From assembly GCA_027923505.1 (NCBI GenBank), contig BROI01000010.1, forward strand, positions 806,001 to 870,000: a stretch of DNA of 64,000 nt. The letters are read 5' to 3'. The notes under the pieces are model-generated. The model had not been told where the DNA came from. It saw only the letters and a program-made list of their open reading frames with translations, and did not search any database. The stretch's first letter is position 1. Each line of letters opens with the position of its first letter. Of this stretch, positions 59,367-64,000 are shown one piece after another. The position numbers and the translations under genes were made by a program. Source of the stretch: Mayamaea pseudoterrestris. Taxonomy: Eukaryota > Bacillariophyta > Bacillariophyceae > Sellaphorales > Sellaphoraceae.

Positions 59367-60683
59367 ATGTCTGATACGGAGCAAGCCGGGGATGAGATGG
59401 CGGTCGACGAGCAGCAGACGGACAGCGGAGCTGTTGTGGATTTTGCCGACAATTCAAATTCCTCATCGGAGAAGAGACGCGTTTTTGTTGGAAACCTTTC
59501 CTGGAAAACGTCATGGCAAGACTTGAAGGACTACATGAGCACGGCTGGCTTGAACGTTATCCGCGCCGACGTTTTAATCAATGCAGACGGTCGATCGCGC
59601 GGGTGTGCAATTGTAGAATTTGCTACGCCCGAAGAGGCGGCACAGGCTGTCTTGACCTTAAATGACTCGGAGCTTGATGGAAGACAAATCTTTGTGCGAG
59701 AAGATCGAGAGGATCGAGTTGGACATACCCCGGCACCTCACCGCATAGGAAGCGCTCGACCAGCCAGCGGAAGTCGTAGGTTTTCATCGGGCGATCAGAG
59801 TCATCGCGTCTATGTCGGCAATTTGAGTTACGAAGTTGCCTGGCAAGACTTGAAGGACCACATGAAGCAAGCCGGCGATGTGGTGCATGCAGAAGTAATG
59901 ACGGATTCTCATACGGGACGCAGCAAAGGTTGCGGCATTGTCGAGTTTCGTAGCAAGCAAGACGCTGATGCTGCAATTGAAACTCTTACCAATTCGGAAC
60001 TTTACGGACGCACGATTTTTGTCCGCGAGGATCGAGAGATGTCGACGGCCAAAACGGGCAGCGCTGATGGATCCCGCGAAACTGGTTATCGCAACTCGAA
60101 TCCGTCTGTCTACGTTTGGAATTTGTCGACTGAAACAAGCTGGCAGGATTTGAAAGATCACATGCGTCGGGCTGGCAATGTGGATTCGGCCACCATCTTC
60201 ACCAAGAACCATGACGAGTTAAATGCTGGTATTGTTGTATATCAACGCCCGCAAGATGCTGCCCGAGCAATTCGCGAGTTGCAAGGAACTGAGCTCCACG
60301 GTATGCCGCTCAATTTGCGCGAGGATCGCATGCCGTCTGGCAGCAGCGGTCGAGGCACAAGTGGTAGACGTGGCGATGGTAGCCACGGTGCAGGACGCGG
60401 CCGTGGTGGTCGAGGAGAGGGTCGAGGTCGTGCTTTTGCCGGTGGGCGAGTTGAGTCTGTGCCTGATGAACGAGTGGTTGTAGTTTCAAACTTGGCAAGC
60501 GCAACGACGTGGCGCGAGCTTAAGGATCACTTTCGTGAGTGTGGCGATGTTCGGCGTGTAAATGTGGGGTTCGACGGAACAGGGATTGTCTCTTTTGGAT
60601 GCAAGGAAGATGCCGCCACTGCAGTTGACGCCATGAATGGAAGCGAGCTACAGGGAAGCATTATTGAAGTGCACCACCGCTAA
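59367..60683 (+). CDS. Four-RRM RNA-binding protein with RGG box (Gbp2/Hrb1-like)
   Basis: Probable nuclear or shuttling mRNA-binding protein. 438 residues from Met 59367. Three tandem RRMs with the RNP2/RNP1 cores VFVGNLSW / RGCAIVEF, VYVGNLSY / KGCGIVEF and VYVWNLST / NAGIVVY (weaker RNP1), then a Gly/Arg-rich stretch (GRGRGGRGEGRGR) and a fourth RRM (VVVVSNLAS ... GTGIVSF). Helix 1 of each RRM repeats W(Q/R)(D/E)LKDHM/F, a signature of Gbp2/Hrb1-like and some SR-type proteins. The frame is open upstream; a small first exon 59120-59134 (MASRE) spliced to 59307 would extend the N-terminus by 25 residues and fits GACCATGG and GAG|GTAAGA. Confidence 0.9.
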   Translation: MSDTEQAGDEMAVDEQQTDSGAVVDFADNSNSSSEKRRVFVGNLSWKTSWQDLKDYMSTAGLNVIRADVLINADGRSRGCAIVEFATPEEAAQAVLTLNDSELDGRQIFVREDREDRVGHTPAPHRIGSARPASGSRRFSSGDQSHRVYVGNLSYEVAWQDLKDHMKQAGDVVHAEVMTDSHTGRSKGCGIVEFRSKQDADAAIETLTNSELYGRTIFVREDREMSTAKTGSADGSRETGYRNSNPSVYVWNLSTETSWQDLKDHMRRAGNVDSATIFTKNHDELNAGIVVYQRPQDAARAIRELQGTELHGMPLNLREDRMPSGSSGRGTSGRRGDGSHGAGRGRGGRGEGRGRAFAGGRVESVPDERVVVVSNLASATTWRELKDHFRECGDVRRVNVGFDGTGIVSFGCKEDAATAVDAMNGSELQGSIIEVHHR

Positions 60684-60913
60684 ACGGCTGGCAGGTGCCA
60701 TTCTCCTCTCTTTCCAGTTTCATGTTACATAAATTCGTCTTCTTTGTGATTAGTGCTGCATTTGTCTCTGTTCCGCACATAATGGTTATACACGTTTCAT
60801 TGAATGGAATGTTGTGATGGAGCTTTTTGTGTTCGGCGGACTTTATTATCATTACAACGCTTTCCACGTTAACTATAGCAATGTTTATTATGTTTTTATG
60901 TGGAAGAGAGATT

Positions 60914-62023
60914 TTATTTTATACGTGGCGATGCTTTGTCTGACTTCAATCTCGTGTTGACGAGCGCACTCAGAATGAATGGGACAGCGAAGGCGAACAT
61001 AATAGCTCCTCTCTTCGGCGCAAAGCCTAATGGGTAAACTGTTTGTCCAATGCCGACGAGAAAAGCCCAAATTCCCACCATAACGTTTAACTGTATGAAG
61101 GTTGTTCCCTGCAGTCGATCGCGCTCAGCTGCATCCTTGAGCGAGTAGATGATGGTAGAAATCATAAACAGACGAGCGACAGCCGACCAATGCAAACTGA
61201 TCTCAAAGGCTCCAATCGCGAGGTGACTGGCATATCGAACATTAAAAATGCCATCCAATAGACTTGATACACCCGCGATTGAAACTAACACAAAAGCATT
61301 ACGAAACAGCGCGCCCTTGTGCTTGACTCGAAGTCCTAGTAAAGTTTCCTTCGTATCTTGCGCAAAGTCTTGAATTAGTGTTCTAGGGCTGGCTTTGCCG
61401 CCCAATCCTTGAACCCACCCACTATACGCAGCAAAAGCTCCCAGTAATCTTACTATCGTTGCAACGAGAGACAAGAGTAAAGCGGGGACAAAGGTTGGAA
61501 GGAATCCTGCTTCTCCTGGAACTGCAGCCAGACTCATGAGCGAGAATCCAAGTAGTCCAATGTTGAGACGCTTGTAGGTAACGCTCTTTAATCGATCATG
61601 ATTTGTAGCTCCTTGGAGAATATAGCAGAGCCCCGACGCAATTCCGTAGCCTGCAGCTCCTCCCAATTTGGAGGAAACCATAGTGTTGACAGTGTGATCC
61701 GGCATGACGAGCAAGACAGCTCCCATGAATCCAAACATGTAGCTTGCCATTCGGTAAATCTTTGACAGATTTTTCGTTCGACTTTTGATGCTATTGCTGT
61801 TGTCTTGCTGTTTGTGTTCATTGTCGTTGCTGGCGCCGTGTAAAGAGACCGAGCAGAGGCGAGGTTGATCATGGTAACGTCGTTCCTTCCAGGCTAAAGG
61901 ATGAGATATACTGGTAAATTGTAAAGCTACTTTTTCAGTTCCATGCCTATTAGAGATTTTATTGGTGACGAAGGCTTGTGCAAATGGAGGACAAAGAATC
62001 AGCAGCGACCGCAGAATCCTCAT
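60914..62023 (-). CDS. Plastid-targeted multi-pass membrane protein, unknown function
   Basis: Single exon, 369 residues. Signal peptide RILRSLLILCPPFAQ followed by AF, then a transit-like basic/Ser-rich region to about residue 85. Roughly seven or eight hydrophobic segments follow, e.g. MASYMFGFMGAVLLVM, YKRLNIGLLGFSLMSLA, FLPTFVPALLLSLVATIV, VSIAGVSSLLDGIFN and FAFAVPFILSALV. No transporter or enzyme motif recognised, so function is unknown. Divergent from the SET protein (371 bp between starts). Confidence 0.65.
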   Translation of the reverse strand: MRILRSLLILCPPFAQAFVTNKISNRHGTEKVALQFTSISHPLAWKERRYHDQPRLCSVSLHGASNDNEHKQQDNSNSIKSRTKNLSKIYRMASYMFGFMGAVLLVMPDHTVNTMVSSKLGGAAGYGIASGLCYILQGATNHDRLKSVTYKRLNIGLLGFSLMSLAAVPGEAGFLPTFVPALLLSLVATIVRLLGAFAAYSGWVQGLGGKASPRTLIQDFAQDTKETLLGLRVKHKGALFRNAFVLVSIAGVSSLLDGIFNVRYASHLAIGAFEISLHWSAVARLFMISTIIYSLKDAAERDRLQGTTFIQLNVMVGIWAFLVGIGQTVYPLGFAPKRGAIMFAFAVPFILSALVNTRLKSDKASPRIK

Positions 62024-62394
62024 GGTGGAACGAGGAAGTGTGATCGGAAGGTGCGAGATGGTTGATCATCGTGTCGTACTGGTTCACTTTCAGTATTTTG
62101 AAATGAGTACAAGAAATGTGCCGTTCTTCATATGCCTCGGATACCTTTTATATATGCCTGAATTTTGTATACGATTTAAAGTAGAGTTTGGATCCCGCAG
62201 GACCACTTTGTGACTCGTCCGGCGCGTGCATGTCTTCCGTCACGTGGCCTCGCCAAGTGAGAGGTGCGCTTGTTAATTGTCACCATGCCAATCGTTGCCT
62301 CCAACCATTGACGCGATCAACGCATTGCATTCATTCGATCTTTATATTTTGGCTTGGAGGCAGAGAGAGTCTTTAAAATTCATTGTTACCAAGC
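62024..62394. promoter_or_regulatory. Divergent upstream region
   Basis: 371 bp between the plastid membrane protein and the SET protein starts. No element assigned. Confidence 0.4.
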
Positions 62395-64000
62395 ATGAAG
62401 AGTTTCTTGCTCGTTCTGCTGCTCTCGACAGTGACAGCGACTACAGTCGATCGACAAGATGTTGGTGTCGAGGCATCCGCTGCAATCCAAGGACTGCTGC
62501 AGCAGGTTCGCTTCAAAGTCGCAAGTCTACTGGACAATGGAGCCAAAAGAGAAGCGATGAATGACAATGAAGGTCATGCGCAGGCGCTTATTGAATGGGT
62601 TCGATCCAAAACCAAGGCGAATGTTTATGAGCATCTAGAAGCTCGGCCATCTTCGTCAGTGCAGCAGCAATATGCATTGTATGCAACAACTACCATTCCA
62701 GCGAATACATTATTGTTTGAAATTCCGCAGGATCTCGTCATGACCCCGACTCGTATTGAGATTGATGACCGCGTTCAAGTGGAGTGGAATGATGATCATG
62801 AATACAACTACGGTCACGTTACGCGCGATCATGGCGATACTATGGATGTTCACTTTGACGATGATTCCGTTCATTCACTTGAACGAAGCTTGATTGAACA
62901 TGAAGCTTTTCCCGTCAATTGCGGAACCATTCAGCGACTAGTCCAAGAGATTCTTCTCGGCGACTCGAGCAAGTTTGCTCCTTATGTCAACTATTTAAAG
63001 AATCAACCACGTGGCCAGTTACCGGCTGATTGGAGCGAAGCAGGCCAGGATTTATTAAAAATGCTGATGGGATATGAAAGTAACAAAGAATTCGCTCTGC
63101 TTCCGCCGGAATCTTCCTTTGACTGGCTCAAAGAAGACTGGCGAGTCCGTTGCGGTCGACGCGGGGACGATGTTTCTAGTCTAGCATACTACACTTACGT
63201 GCAGCGAAGCTCTGACCAGGTTCTTGTTCCAGTACTCGATATGCTATTGCACTCAAATGCTCCTGATGAGCTGAATACGCGGACTGGACCTATTCGCAAT
63301 GGACGACGGCCAGTCAAGGTATTTTCCTCGCGCGAGATACAAGCAGGTGAAGCTTTGTACGCATCCTACAATCAATGCGCGGATTGCCAAAACAAAAACC
63401 ATATTGGCACGCCAGAACTGCTGCGTGAGCATGGCTTTGTGGAGGATTATCCGCAGCGTTGGATCTTGAGCGACGAAAATGTGGTATCCTTTGACCTGGT
63501 GCCTGAGACGATTGTTGGTATGGATGGAGCTACAATGAAGCAGATCTCGGTAAAATGGATTGATAAGCGGCCATCGCGAAAAAGTTTTGCCTATATGAAA
63601 AATCAGCTACAGCGACTGGCCGACTTTTGCGAAACGGAGCTTGTGTCGTTGGATCCGTCCATTCCTCCGCAAGAACTTGACGTGATTCTGCAATATTTGG
63701 ACGCCACCACGACGGCACTCTCACTTGCTATTAATGCATCGCCATCATCCCATACGTCTAGTATAGATTGTCGCGACACGAATACTTGCGATTTGGATCG
63801 CTTCGACCGATACGAGTCACTTGTTCCGAAGCAAGAGGTTTGGGGCGACGAGCGGCCAGCGACGTGCAACTCTAAGCGGGAGTATGTATTTAACACATGG
63901 GAAACAATTGACGAAGTCAATTCGCGCTATCAAGGAGTTACTTTCTCGGTGAATAATCAAATCAATGACATGTGCTTTGACCTTGACAACGTCGTGCAAA
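62395..64000 (+). CDS. Signal-peptide SET-domain protein with Tudor-like insertion, 3' partial
   Basis: Open from the ATG at 62395 to the right edge (535 codons). N-terminal signal peptide KSFLLVLLLSTVTA. The body resembles the lysine methyltransferases of the Rubisco LSMT/SETD3 group: ALIEWVRSKTKANV, IPANTLLFEIPQDLV at the N-terminal SET strand, VPVLDMLLHSNAPDE in place of the usual D-x-x-N-H motif, SREIQAGEALYASYNQCADC (motif with Tyr) and ELLREHGFVEDYP. Between the first SET part and the iSET, about 45 residues (DRVQVEWNDDHEYNYGHVTR, then TMDVHFDDDSVHSL) look Tudor-like. The missing Asn-His and the signal peptide raise doubt about methyltransferase activity. The substrate is unknown. Confidence 0.75.
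   Translation, partial: MKSFLLVLLLSTVTATTVDRQDVGVEASAAIQGLLQQVRFKVASLLDNGAKREAMNDNEGHAQALIEWVRSKTKANVYEHLEARPSSSVQQQYALYATTTIPANTLLFEIPQDLVMTPTRIEIDDRVQVEWNDDHEYNYGHVTRDHGDTMDVHFDDDSVHSLERSLIEHEAFPVNCGTIQRLVQEILLGDSSKFAPYVNYLKNQPRGQLPADWSEAGQDLLKMLMGYESNKEFALLPPESSFDWLKEDWRVRCGRRGDDVSSLAYYTYVQRSSDQVLVPVLDMLLHSNAPDELNTRTGPIRNGRRPVKVFSSREIQAGEALYASYNQCADCQNKNHIGTPELLREHGFVEDYPQRWILSDENVVSFDLVPETIVGMDGATMKQISVKWIDKRPSRKSFAYMKNQLQRLADFCETELVSLDPSIPPQELDVILQYLDATTTALSLAINASPSSHTSSIDCRDTNTCDLDRFDRYESLVPKQEVWGDERPATCNSKREYVFNTWETIDEVNSRYQGVTFSVNNQINDMCFDLDNVVQ

Noticed and set aside
1-64000. tRNA or rRNA genes
   Set aside because: Looked for the T-loop GGTTCGA-type motif; the matches seen (e.g. near 9619 and 62597) lie inside coding sequence and lack the other arms.

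Overview
The window is nuclear DNA of a photosynthetic stramenopile (ochrophyte, diatom-like alga). Three observations support this. Several proteins start with a signal peptide that ends in an ASAF/AF-type motif followed by a transit-like stretch, which is the bipartite presequence of red-lineage secondary plastids (FabD, TatA and two unknown plastid proteins). The genes have short GT-AG introns (mostly 66-182 nt). The conserved proteins are eukaryotic (TOR, RAD50, CSE1, ATG101, UMP1, Pescadillo, UTP11, ELP4). I did not recognise any rRNA, tRNA, virus-like element or transposon. The species cannot be named from this sequence alone.

Layout. 1-1306 (-): glutaredoxin-like/thioredoxin reductase fusion, cut by the left edge. 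1919-4488: a small membrane protein (-), UTP11 (+) and a second small membrane protein (-). 5161-7971 (+): phytanoyl-CoA-dioxygenase-like membrane protein with Tudor-like tail. 7995-8972 (-): ATG101 in five exons. 9558-10693 (+): plastid FabD. 10959-11705 (+): isochorismatase-family hydrolase. 12659-13051 (-): UMP1. 13503-23228 (+): TOR kinase, six exons, about 3113 residues. 23309-24502 (-): ArfGAP. 24760-25737 (+): plastid protein of unknown function. 25785-30409 (-): full-size PDR/ABCG transporter. 30644-33785 (+): CSE1. 34224-35672 (-): ELP4. 37324-37755 (-): TatA. 38007-40058 (+): Pescadillo. 42671-47791 (+): RAD50, 13 exons. 47907-50562 (-): EF-hand plus patatin lipase (SDP1-like). 52589-55206 (-): two-TM protein with an 11-residue tandem repeat. 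56927-57873 (+): monoacylglycerol lipase with an apparent frameshift. 58528-58848 (-): His/Pro/Gly-rich small protein. 59367-60683 (+): four-RRM protein. 60914-62023 (-): plastid membrane protein. 62395-64000 (+): signal-peptide SET protein, cut by the right edge.

The arrangement is compact, about 25 genes in 64 kb. Most genes form divergent pairs sharing 230-670 bp of upstream DNA, alternating with convergent pairs whose stop codons can be as close as 23 bp. Thematic neighbours include ATG101, UMP1 and TOR within about 6 kb of each other (autophagy, proteasome assembly, growth control); UTP11, PES1 and TOR (ribosome production); and the SDP1-like and MGL lipases (successive steps of triacylglycerol breakdown). 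Whether this proximity is functional is not shown. The larger gene-poor stretches (35.7-37.3, 40.1-42.7, 50.6-52.6 and 55.2-56.9 kb) hold only short overlapping ORFs, one 42-bp tandem array, and copies of an over-represented palindrome, TACCGGTA.

All exon joins given here were made by eye from splice consensus, phase and protein-family continuity.
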